A DNA stretch of 64,000 nucleotides from Zoroaster sp. YZ-2022. Taxonomy: Eukaryota; Echinodermata; Asteroidea; Forcipulatida; Zoroasteridae. Of the stretch, positions 33,889 to 64,000 are shown piece after piece. Made by a program: the position numbers and the translations under genes. Every line of letters begins with the position of its first letter. Position 1 is the first letter of the stretch. The notes beneath the pieces were generated by a model, which saw only the letters and a list, made by a program, of their open reading frames with translations, had not been told where the DNA came from and ran no database searches. Location: positions 12,413,926 to 12,477,925 of the forward strand of contig CM055837.1 of NCBI GenBank assembly GCA_029582265.1, given 5' to 3'.

Positions 33889-34919
33889 GGTGCTCACGTT
33901 TTTGTGAAAATGGCGACAAACTGTTACATTTTTTAAACAATATTTTATAATTATATTCGACAAAACAATTCCAGCGTTTATGAAAAGCTTTTCAAATAAT
34001 CGTTTGATATAATCTGGTGATCACCAATGATCATGGTACACAAGTTCCTTTAAACAAATCGAATGCCAGAAAGCAAAAGGCAATTAAAATGAATGAATTT
34101 ACTAGAGCAAGGACCCAGTGGGAATGCAATATTTCCGGGCAGGAAATTGCCGGTAAAATAGCGGAAAACACAGGCGATACATCATGATTAGTTTTGTAAT
34201 AATTGTTTTAACAGTTCATGAGATTTCCCACATTCGTCCGGCAGAGAGAGAAAAGAACGAAATGGGCCTAACTTCTCAAGTTTAATTAATTAGGCTCAAT
34301 TGTCTAGTGTTTCAGCACCTATAGATGCTGGAAATGTTCCTTGATTCATAGGTCTATGTTTTATTATTTGAATGGCATCCAATAAAATATAATAATAGAC
34401 TTTTTTGGCCTTTTTTTGATTAAGTCAAATTTTTCGATACATGAATGAGGTCGAGTTGTCACAAGAGATCGAGTTGTCACAAGGGTCAAGTTGTCCTGAA
34501 GGTCGAGTTGTCCTGAAGGTCGAGTTGTCTCAAAGGTCGAGGTTTTTTTAGGTCGAGTTTTCGATAAGGGTCGAGTTTTCGATAAGGGTCGACTTGTCTA
34601 TCTACGGTTTGTCAGCAGAGTGAGGCTTCGGTTCTGAACTGCGGTAGTTTTGTATTGTTGTAATTATTATAACCGTAACGTTAGGGCAACTTAGGCCTTA
34701 CAACAAGTACAACTGGTGAGTGTTAAAAATTACTTTTAGTCGGGTTTTACATGAAACGAAAATGGCCTGGACCAGCAGTCTCGATCTTACATTAGCTCCA
34801 CTTATTGAAGTTATTTTGTGGCGATTTCACTTTTAGTTTTAGCCGGCTGCGGTGCATGGCCGACCATTTCTAACGCCAGATGCATGCAGGAATGTCTCCC
34901 TAAATTCGCGCATACTACT
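33889..34919. other. Intergenic, with 'ggtcgagttgtc' array
   Basis: 34445-34600 is a tandem array of about 18-bp units ('ggtcgagttgtcctgaa', drifting to 'gggtcgagttttcgataa'). The rest shows no gene or recognised repeat. Confidence 0.65.
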
Positions 34920-35070
34920 AAAAAATATTTATACAACAATAGGCCTTCAACGGGAATGAAAGTGCGCGAATATTACCGGTAACTTTTACTAGTAGTACTA
35001 GTAAAAGTTACCGGTAATATTCGCGCACTTTCATTCCCGTTGAAGGCCTATTGTTGTATAAATATTTTTT
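34920..35070. repeat. Perfect 74-bp-arm palindrome
   Basis: The left arm 34920-34993 and right arm 34997-35070 are exact reverse complements as read, separated only by AGT. Near the centre it reads 'ttttactagtagtactagta'; the arms include 'gcgcgaatattaccggtaac'. It is either a foldback mobile element or a recent inverted duplication. An assembly foldback artefact must be excluded. Confidence 0.93.
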
Positions 35071-35335
35071 GTAGGCCTATAAATAATAATTACAAAACTC
35101 ACTTGCATATTTTGAACCATGTTATTGTTAATTGAACATCATTTCTTCTGAATCATTTGCGACCTGATGCCCACTCGGCCAGGCCATTTTCTCCTCAGTT
35201 GTGGTTGGCTTAGCCTTGTCTTTCTTAGCGACTTGGGGAAGCTGAGATTGTGAGAGCCCAGCTAGCAATGTTGGTTTTTCTTGCCATTCTCTTGAAAAGC
35301 ATCAGGGGAATATTACAGAAGGTAGAGTAGTGAAT

Positions 35336-35660
35336 AAGCCTGGGCGAATAGTTTGATTATTCAAATATTCGCAAAGAGTTGTTGCTAATCATACCCGTAT
35401 TCGTGGTTTTTTAACTATTTGATTAATCAGGCTGGCATGAATACCTGCAACTATTCAAGAATAATGACCATTCACGAGTAATTGCGAGTAATAATGTATT
35501 GCCTTTGCAGTTGCACTCGTGAACTGTTTGATAACTATTTGTGACTACTATTCGCGAGTAACACTGCCAATTGCACTGTTTTGTCTAGGCACTGCTGGTA
35601 GTGGTACGCATTGTCGTATTCGCGAATAGTACTCACGAGTAATGCCTTTGAGGAAGCCGA
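35336..35660 (+). mobile_element. hAT-like MITE relic with 'attcgcgaata' motifs
   Basis: It starts 'aagcctgggcgaatagtttg', has several 'attcgcgagtaa'/'actattcgcga' repeats, and ends in inverted 'gtattcgcgaatagt'. The terminus resembles the end at 3975-3990 in the opposite orientation. No target duplication was found. Confidence 0.4.
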
Positions 35661-37439
35661 CATGGCTGGCTGGATGGCTGGCTGTGACTGCAGCGACTGT
35701 TACCTACTGACATGACTGAAGGCTGATAACATCAGAGGCATGCCGCGTCATATGTAACAGTCTTGCCATTGTTCATTTCATGGGTTGGCCGATGTTTAAA
35801 ACACTTGAGAGTAAATGTAATACGTTGTATACATTGTATTAAGAAGAATAAATCACTTTGCCTTGGCCAACATGTTGAGAAGAAATATCTAAATTATAAG
35901 AACTATAAATTAATATAAGGTATATAGTTAAAAACAAATGCTACATGTAGTATCCTTGTGAATTCAATCAATATAATGCTTGGGAAAATGGGACAGAGAG
36001 GGTTCTCCCCACATACAAGCTACATGTAGCGTATTGGCCCGATACGCAAAGATTTTTGGCCGATAATGCTGCCAACCAAAATTGCCGAGCACATTTTTTC
36101 CACCCGATACGCTATATTTTTTTAGTACCTTTATTGTTCGTAGTGAAAAAAGTGGTCCGGGGAATAATAAGTTATAATCCAACTTTTGTGTATACACCAA
36201 CACCGAACACACTCTGTTAACATGTCAGCATGTTTATCACGCATGCACAGAATGAAATTCATATCACAGAAAACTCATAACGTAACATGAATGCAGGCGC
36301 CAAACAGCGATTCACTGATTCCCTTTGCCAGACCCAATAGAAAGGTGCTTCTTTTCTAAAGACAGGCACCAGTGAAACCACATTGAAACATCGACCCCAA
36401 TAAATCATGAATATGCAACATAATGAACATATTAATGATCGAACAGCCAATGAGAAAAATAATAAAATAGCAACGATGCAAATCTATCCAATCCCGATGT
36501 GCGGAAATGGGGACGTGATACTGGGATCCTGAATTACAACCTCGTGCACAAAAATGTTGACAGCACATGTCTATGAGAAGTGGAGTGATCAAGGTGGCCC
36601 CGTAATTGTGACGAAGTTACGGGCTTAATTGATACGATTCTATGTCACTTATATCACCAACTTTGGCATCAGTATTTAAATCTTCATCAAATGACGATGA
36701 GGAACAACACAATTGGTCAGTACTAATTTTGGAAACTTTTTCAAAAGCACTTTCGGAAGTCGTAGTTGGTAAACTTATTTTTGCAGCTGTACGCGATGTA
36801 ATATGCTTTGTGTACAAAACGTACCACAGTAAACAGTCGTAGCGTTAGCTCTCCCATAAATGTACACTGTACGTCATCAAAATAGGCTCAGTGAAAGTGT
36901 CCCCGACGGCTTTTGTTTCGGGCCTGTCGTTCGCGGCAGTGGCGAAGTACATGATTTTCATAGGTTTTTGAAGGGTTAAATAAAAATAATGAAAGTCTTA
37001 TTTTTGGTGATTCCTACTTAGAATTATTTACTTTTTAAAATAGGGTTGAAAATATTTACCATTTTGTATGGTCTTTAATTTCTCCAACCCCTGTTTATAA
37101 ATTGGCCCTGTAACATGGATACTTGGTGATGGAGATGTTGTTAAAAAATGTTGACAGCACGTGTCTTGAGAAATGGAATGATCAAGGTGGCCCCGTAATA
37201 TGGATAAGCCTTTTTTAATTTGTGATCAAGAAGATGTGGGTGAGACCTCACCACATTTTATTTGAAAATTTGAAAATTACAAAATTAATAATGCTACCTA
37301 TAAAGAAAGTAAATTTTAACAATAAAATGAATAAAACATTACTCTTTTCCCACACAATGGCTGCATCAATTCCACAACTCAACCCACTCCATCCTGGCTT
37401 CTTGTAGCATCCTACTCTCTTCTAAGTTCTTGGTTTACT
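35661..37439. other. Intergenic, direct repeat pair
   Basis: 'aaaatgttgacagcac' + 'tggaatgatcaaggtggccc' + 'cgtaat' occurs at 36548-36610 and again at 37138-37200, same orientation. A minus-strand frame of 66 codons (36617-36817) lies between them, Ser/Asp-rich and unrecognised. 'tttattgttcgtagtgaaaa' at 36128 recurs inside the TIR element at 42330. Confidence 0.55.
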
Positions 37440-37459
37440 TTTTGTGGGACAATTTAAAA

Positions 37460-38285
37460 AGTACACCACATTATACAACTCTATGCTTGGACACCACATT
37501 GTGGGTGCGTTGGAGTTGCTTCCCCGGGTCTGACTCCGGAGCATTCGGGTAGGTCTGACGTCATTGCCGGGGCTTACCTGGGTAAGCCTCAAGTAACCTA
37601 CTCGTGAAACAGGTCACTTGAGGCAGACCCGGGTAAGTGACATGGCGTGACGTCACTTTGAGAATATTCTGAATGGCTGCCATCTTTGTTTTCAGTGTGG
37701 CAATTTCGTGAAGTTTGACATGTACATATTTTCAACCCTAAACAATGAATTTGTGAGTAGAGACTCTTCTTGTACTAGAAGACATGTTGTTTTGTACGAA
37801 CCTGAGAAATAATTATTTTGCGATCGTTTCATTGTACGATATTTTGTTTACAAGTCCGTGCGACCTTTGACATTCTTCACATCACTTTAACGACCACAAG
37901 AGGGCGAACGTTCGACGGGATGCTCGTTCGATTAGCTTGTGTTCGGGGTTTACCCGTGTGACTTCCTTAGATTACATCGGGGAAGCTACTCGAACGCACC
38001 CTACACAACTCTGTGATTGTACACCTTAAATACAACTCTATGATTGGACACCTCATTATACAACTCTATAATTGGACACCTCATTATACAACTCTATGAT
38101 TGGACACCTCATTATACAACTCTATGATTGGACACCTCATTATACAACTCTATGATTGGACACCTCAATATACAACTCTATGATTGGACACCTCATTATA
38201 CAACTCTATGATTGGACACCTCATTATACATTGTACAACTCTATGATTGGACACCTCATTATACAACTCTATGATTGGGCACAAT
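37460..38285 (+). repeat. 28-bp tandem array, interrupted
   Basis: The unit is 'tatacaactctatgattgga' + 'cacctcat'. About two copies precede 37501 and about ten follow 38004. The interruption is the TIR element 37502-38004, so the array existed before that insertion or expanded beside it. There are no unique spacers. Confidence 0.93.
37502..38004. mobile_element. TIR element inserted in the 28-bp array
   Basis: The ends GGGTGCGTTGGAGTTGCTTC and (complement of the right end) GGGTGCGTTCGAGTAGCTTC differ at only two or three bases. Two further inverted 'acccgggtaag'/'cttacctgggt' segments lie inside. No exact target duplication is visible. No coding capacity. Confidence 0.75.
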
Positions 38286-38811
38286 TTTTGGGACGGCTTG
38301 TCATACATTTTGACAAATGAGTAGTTATGTAAAAATGTTTTTAATATTAAAATCTCAATATTTATTTCATAAATACTATGTGGATCATGAAATGATTCAT
38401 AAACTTGTTTTTTTTCCCACTCTGATGCTGAATATCTCTGTTACAGTGAAACCCTTCAATACATTATCTTAACCTTCCTACTACTACCAGGGTCAAAATC
38501 AGTCAAAATGTTGAAATACTTCCCAAGATATATCTAGTGCACTTAAAAGTCAAACACTGTCAAACCTTACGTGTACTAAGTACATTTACAGGTCAAAATG
38601 AGTCGACTGTTTGACTGGTAAAAGCATTGTCTGGTATTGTTCAGGGTAGTCAAAATGACAGTAAAAACCAGTCAAAAATGCCCCTGTGTGCACATTTGGG
38701 TCAACAGTCAAAACGAGCAGTTGACTGGTTTTGACCTCTACAGCAACTTTCCACTAAAGTGCATCAATAGTACATGTAGGAGGGTTAATGAATATTTAGA
38801 AATTGTTTGTA

Positions 38812-39355
38812 TTAGGGCTATGCCAGGTATCCAGGTATCCAGGTACCCGACCGAAACTGTAAATAACTTTTTAAACTTCTGAATTAACATTTAAGCCATA
38901 CAAATTTGTTAAAAATGACAAATACTTGGATAAAGGCTTCAGAAGTAACATTTGCCAACAGCCTATCACAGACTTGCCGGTTTTTGTTTGATGTATCTAG
39001 TTTGTTTTGAGTTGACTGCCGTCATGCCAGTATCACAAGTTGGTATTTGTGCCTAGATATTGTTTGCAGTTATTGGATTAGTGCAAGTGTTGGACACATT
39101 AATTCTTTTTGTATGTGTGTGGGAATGGGCATGGTACGAGTCACTTTTTAATAGAGGTGGGAAATTATTATAGTAAATCAACATTTATTATGACTCTAAT
39201 AAAACAAGAGAAACTTGTTTTCATATTGGTTATTTTATACATTCGTGAGTATTTTACCTGTTTTTACAAAATTGTTTACGGGTACCCGGGTATCGGAAGA
39301 TTTCCTATTTCGGGTATCCAGTTCCTGAAATAACCGAAAACGTACAGCCTTAGTA
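38812..39355. mobile_element. R4 hAT-like MITE, longest copy
   Basis: It starts 'tagggctatgccaggtatcc' and ends 'ctgaaataaccgaaaacgta' + 'cagcctta'. The interior 'gagttgactgccgtcatgcc' + 'agtat' and 'tttttgtatgtgtgtggg' is shared with 53455-53735. It ends about 90 bp before an R1 repeat, itself next to the first taxilin exon. Confidence 0.65.
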
Positions 39356-39442
39356 TGTATATGAAACAATTAGTTTTAATCAAGAAATGTATACTATTTT
39401 TGCAAATTTTATTTTCTATTTTACATTCAAGTTTAGAACAAT

Positions 39443-39545
39443 GAAGAGAAGTTAGGTAAAACTTGTAGCTTTGCATGGTGAGGATGATAAGTAAGACTAA
39501 TTGCGGTGACACCATGTGGAATCTCAATTGAGATTCGGTGCAAAG
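39443..39545 (+). repeat. Dispersed repeat R1, adjacent to taxilin exon 1
   Basis: 'taggtaaaacttgtagcttt' + 'gcatggtgaggatgataag' + 'gcggtgacaccatgtggaat' matches 6024-6100 and 15725-15775. It ends about 45 bp upstream of the taxilin exon, so it forms part of the proximal promoter or of the preceding intron. Confidence 0.75.
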
Positions 39546-39591
39546 GATAACCAATTACTTTTTATTCATATTTCATTTAATTTGTCTTCAG

Positions 39592-39682
39592 GAGAATCCT
39601 ACATTAACTGAGCAATAGTGCAAAGTCTTCCAGCAATCAATACAACAGTTGATGAAAGTGTATAACCTCGGCAGTAAATGAA
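39592..39682 (+). promoter_or_regulatory. Taxilin 5' leader with a 9-codon upstream ORF
   Basis: A possible acceptor ('aatttgtcttcag') precedes 39592, so an upstream non-coding exon is likely. Within the leader, ATG at 39652 opens nine codons that stop with TGA at 39679-39681, one base before the main ATG at 39683. The main ATG has the context 'gaaATGG'. Such an overlapping-edge uORF commonly lowers or gates initiation; that effect is inference. Confidence 0.5.
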
Positions 39683-61165
<21,483 letters not shown>

Positions 61166-61181
61166 GGTGTACATTAATGCA

Positions 61182-61187
61182 AATAAA
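61182..61187 (+). terminator. Candidate poly(A) signal AATAAA for taxilin
   Basis: The AATAAA hexamer lies 17 bp after the taxilin stop codon. If used, the 3' UTR would be only some 40 nt. No other perfect hexamer is obvious in the next 100 bp. Confidence 0.4.
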
Positions 61188-61309
61188 GAGAGTATCCAAG
61201 AGTACATGTAGGTACATTATAGAAATAATGATTGTGTTATCAAATAAGTATATGAATAATTCAATTGTGTTTAAACGAATCTTCCATCAGAACAAACAAA
61301 GATAAGATG

Positions 61310-61480
61310 CATGTAAAGCCAGTGTTTCTCTAGCTTTGCCCCACGTCTGTGGAACACCTTGTAGAAGAAGTTGAGGTTTTGTACATGACCTCAATTTCTT
61401 CAGACATCATCTCAAGACATATCAATCAAACACTGTGACTTCACCTCCTACAGTTTCTGCATTATTCTTTTCAAGCCAGA
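61310..61480 (+). pseudogene. L2-type reverse transcriptase C-terminal relic
   Basis: 'tttgccccacgtctgtggaa' + 'cacctt' reads FAPRLWNTL and a later frame reads LNFFRHHLKTY, the usual L2/CR1 C-terminal pair. Frames are shifted and no tail is visible. It lies in the 3' flank of taxilin. Confidence 0.6.
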
Positions 61481-62473
61481 AAATTAATTTGGAAAAGACA
61501 GTTGTTGCTACTATGTCCTAGTTGGACATTCCTTGTAGGTATTTACATGAAGTATGAATGCATTGATGAATGCATAACTTAGGAAGTGTTGTGTTATTGT
61601 TTTGTCATGACCTTGTTTTTCTATCTAGATGTTGTATTTCATCCCTCTGCCATCAAAGCTGTAGGAACTGCATAGCTGTTAATAGCTGTTATCTTATCAC
61701 AGTTTTTAGTTCTGTTATGAGGCAGACATGCTGCATATATTCCCTCTTTAGCCGTTTTTCATGATTTTATCTCCTTGTTTGAGGTAGCGGTATGTTGGAC
61801 CAGTATCTAGATTTGTTTTTGCTTTATTATTTGTGATGTTAATGTTTTGCAGGTGTGTTCTTTTGCCTTGCTTGATTGAAATTTGTGCACATTTATCCGT
61901 TCCTTGCATGCCAATATGGAAAGGGTACTATAGTTTTATACAATATCAAGCATTTGGAATAACTATCTGTTTATTCAAATTAAGGGCAGGGGACCTGTCA
62001 AAGCCTCTCTAACTAGACTTGGGTGGATAGGAATAATTATCAATGACTGTACTGTTACCTAAATGGAAGCTCATGTTCAATTATTCAGGAAATGAACAAC
62101 TAGGATGGTTTCTTTTAATGTATCACATTGTTATCACAAAACCATGAATTCTTGAGCCTGGATGATAACGTGTCTGATATTTGATCTGTCAATCATTCTA
62201 ATGAGTCAGAATGTTTTGTTTTAATAAGCAAATTATCCCCTAGAAGTATTTGAATGACATGGGCTTTCTGAGGAATAGTTATCAGGAGTATTGCCAATTA
62301 CACCTTTGCTGTAATCTCTCTGCCATTCACTCTTCATGTCATTTGAGTGCAGATGATCATAAATTTTCTGTTGTAGAAAGTCAGTCCTTATGAATTTATG
62401 GATAATTTGATAACTTTCTCAGGGTCACACACTGTTTGTTTCTGTTGGATTTAGAAATGTTTTGGCTGTAGAA
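61481..62473. other. Taxilin downstream flank, no gene seen
   Basis: AT-rich, without a recognised repeat or reading frame. Confidence 0.5.
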
Positions 62474-62911
62474 GTCTATTATCTACATGAAGTGTGCCAC
62501 TCGTGTACTATCCAAGTCCACGGCATAGTACTCCAAGAACAATAGATTTGGCTCATTCGTGACGTTTTGTTCCACAAACTGATGCGCAAGATCTATAAAA
62601 AAAAAGTAGTGCAGTCTGGGAGACTTACCCGGCGTGTGAGAGAACTGTATCTCAAGCGCACACCTTAGCATTTATCGAACGTGCCCCATTGTTCGCCACA
62701 CATATGGTTCGTGCCTGCGTCTAGTTTAAGATTGTGTCTAGTTCTCTAGGAACTAGTTGAGTTTCACGTGGAAATGCCTATCCCATGATGCCCCATGGCA
62801 AGCTTGGCCAGGGAGCAAAACCCATGACCAAGCTCATAGTTCATACACACATTTGGAGTACAATGTGTTATGGATTATAGCAGGCTAGTACACTTCATGT
62901 AGGTAATATTG
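62474..62911 (+). mobile_element. TIR element, single-copy relative of the 63-bp array
   Basis: The left end 'tctattatctacatgaagtg' + 'tgccac' opposes the right end 'tagtacacttcatgtaggta' + 'atatt', about 20-bp inverted repeats. The body matches 1841-2100 ('gggagacttacccggcgtg', 'catttggagtacaatg'). Non-coding. This copy keeps both ends and a single unit, so it is closer to the ancestral state than the CEP57 copy. Confidence 0.8.
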
Positions 62912-62929
62912 TGATATTGTGTAATACTA

Positions 62930-63190
62930 ACCATTCAGCATGTTGGTTATGATTGACTACATTCTCTAGGATAACCACTCCAAAAGTCTTCTGTTTCCTG
63001 CTTGGCAAGAGTAAAGATGGTTTGCACTGACACCGCAAACTGAAGACGATCAGCGAATAATGAAATGTTGAGTTGTAACCACCAGTTCTTTTCAGAACTA
63101 ATTACTATTTTTCACATGGTGTCACTGCAAACAGTCTTTACTTATCCTTTTCACCATGCAAATCTACAAATCTTACATATTTTTCCATTT
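62930..63190 (-). repeat. Dispersed repeat R1, longest copy
   Basis: On the minus strand it runs 'gatttgtagatttgcatggt' + 'gaaaaggataagtaaaga' + 'gcagtgacaccatgtgaaaa' and 'ttctgaaaagaactggtggt' + 'tacaactcaacatttca'. An internal second 'cggtgtcagtgcaaacc' suggests a partly inverted structure. Confidence 0.7.
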
Positions 63191-63331
63191 GCATGCATGT
63201 TAAGGCCCTTCTGATACACCTTAGGTCATCAGCAAAGTGTTCCGTTCTGTGTTATAAGTATTATAAGTGAGCATTTAAAAATTGGACATCTAAATCGATG
63301 AGTTTCTTTAGAACAAATCCACAGTAGTTAA

Positions 63332-64000
63332 AGGTCCTGTGAAGAGTGTATTTACCAAACTTAATTTTTTGGTGCTGTTATATTTATTGGTATGAATTAA
63401 AAACAATTTTAAATGTTTTTTTTAATCGAGTGGATTATTAATGGTTTATCTAATACTCAAAAATTGACCCCCCCCCCCGAATTGTCAAAGTTTTAACGAA
63501 ACGTTTGTGACGTACACAAAGGCAGAGAATTTCTATAAATTCTCGGGGAGCTAGGTGGTATGTGGTTTGGTGCCAGACTTTGATCGGGTAATAAACACTA
63601 AGCCCCACTAAATCCTCATTTAAATGAGGATTTAAACTTTACAACATGCTGGCAACGTGTTTACACAAGACTTGCGCAATATAAACATGCACTCGAACAG
63701 CGATAACCCAGCCACGGATGTACCGTTGAAACGCAGCGCAACCCCCACGGAAGTGGACTGGGTTATGCATGGGAGTATAACTAAATGGCCACTTACCCTG
63801 AGTCTATCTCGCTTTTAAAAAAAACACCTCTCTTCTTCATTGGAGCCTTCCCAGCCTTCTTACTTAGCGGGTATATCGTTGGAATTGCATCTGGTAGCAG
63901 CATGGCCTTATAAGCCATACCGAACTGGCTGTGAAGGCCCCGTTCAAAGCATGTCTGCTCGAAGTGTGCACTTTATAAGAATGAGTGTTCCATCGGTCCC
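63332..64000. mobile_element. Kolobok-like transposon, left end only (runs off the window)
   Basis: TTAA at 63328-63331 is followed by AGGTCCTGTGAAGAG. A minus-strand THAP exon lies at 63797-64000. TTAA|AGG plus THAP repeats the pattern of the 9394-10500 element, although the sequences differ. The other end is outside the window. A C-run (63471-63479) lies inside. Confidence 0.6.
63797..64000 (-). pseudogene. THAP-domain exon with a stop at a zinc ligand
   Basis: The minus strand reads GPMEHSFL, stop, SAHFEQTCFERGLHSQ, then LLPDAIPTIYPLSKKAGKAP and MKKRGVFFKSEIDS, ending at a good donor (CAGG|GTAAGT at 63797/63796). The layout P-x-x-H-S-x-x-C-S-x-H-F ... PDAIPTI is THAP. TAA at 63973-63975 sits exactly where the third zinc-binding cysteine should be. 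The first cysteine pair lies beyond base 64000. Either this copy is dead or the base call is wrong. Confidence 0.75.

Noticed and set aside
33452..33950. Overlapping Gly/Pro-rich frames on both strands
   Set aside because: They derive from poly-G/poly-C shoulders of a MITE-like element.
23171..39591. A host gene between CEP57 and taxilin
   Set aside because: All longer frames fall in LINE fragments, MITEs or repeats. No set of exons with splice sites and conserved motifs was found.

Overview
The window is animal nuclear DNA. It is AT-rich, has spliced genes with GT-AG introns, and is dense in transposons. The repertoire (tRNA-derived SINEs, L2/CR1-like LINEs, hAT, Kolobok and mariner-type elements, many TACATGTA motifs) suggests a marine invertebrate, perhaps an echinoderm or hemichordate. 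The species cannot be fixed from the sequence alone.

Two genes are clear, both on the + strand and both coding for coiled-coil proteins. (1) A CEP57/CEP57L1 orthologue, a centrosomal microtubule-anchoring protein: seven coding exons from 616 to the stop at 23170, with the first exon(s) upstream of the window. (2) A taxilin, a syntaxin-binding coiled-coil protein: eleven coding exons, ATG at 39683 and stop at 61165, predicted 448 aa. Every exon boundary was set by reading frame and GT-AG sites. No gene is recognised in the 16 kb between them.

Layout: 1-615 is a repeat and a SINE. 616-23170 is CEP57; its introns hold a 63-bp tandem array, an L2 relic, a 56-unit CTG run, a Kolobok-like transposon with a THAP relic, a long inverted-repeat MITE, a second SINE and a 28-copy 67-bp array. 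23171-39591 is intergenic, with a third SINE, several MITEs, two truncated LINEs, two nested hAT elements with intact 8-bp target duplications, a 74-bp-arm palindrome and a 28-bp array split by a transposon. 39592-61165 is taxilin; its introns hold a TIR element with a zinc-finger ORF, a local duplication with matched empty and filled TTAA sites, and two antisense L2/CR1-like LINEs. 61166-64000 holds an L2 relic, a TIR element related to the 63-bp array, and the start of another Kolobok-like element with a broken THAP exon.

The two host genes need not act together, although both encode coiled-coil proteins of the centrosome/trafficking machinery. What links much of the window is transposon biology. 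The SINE 3' tail matches the 3' tail of the local LINEs, so those LINEs probably mobilise the SINEs. Every transposase or reverse transcriptase reading frame seen here is truncated or broken. No new enzymatic or defence system was found.
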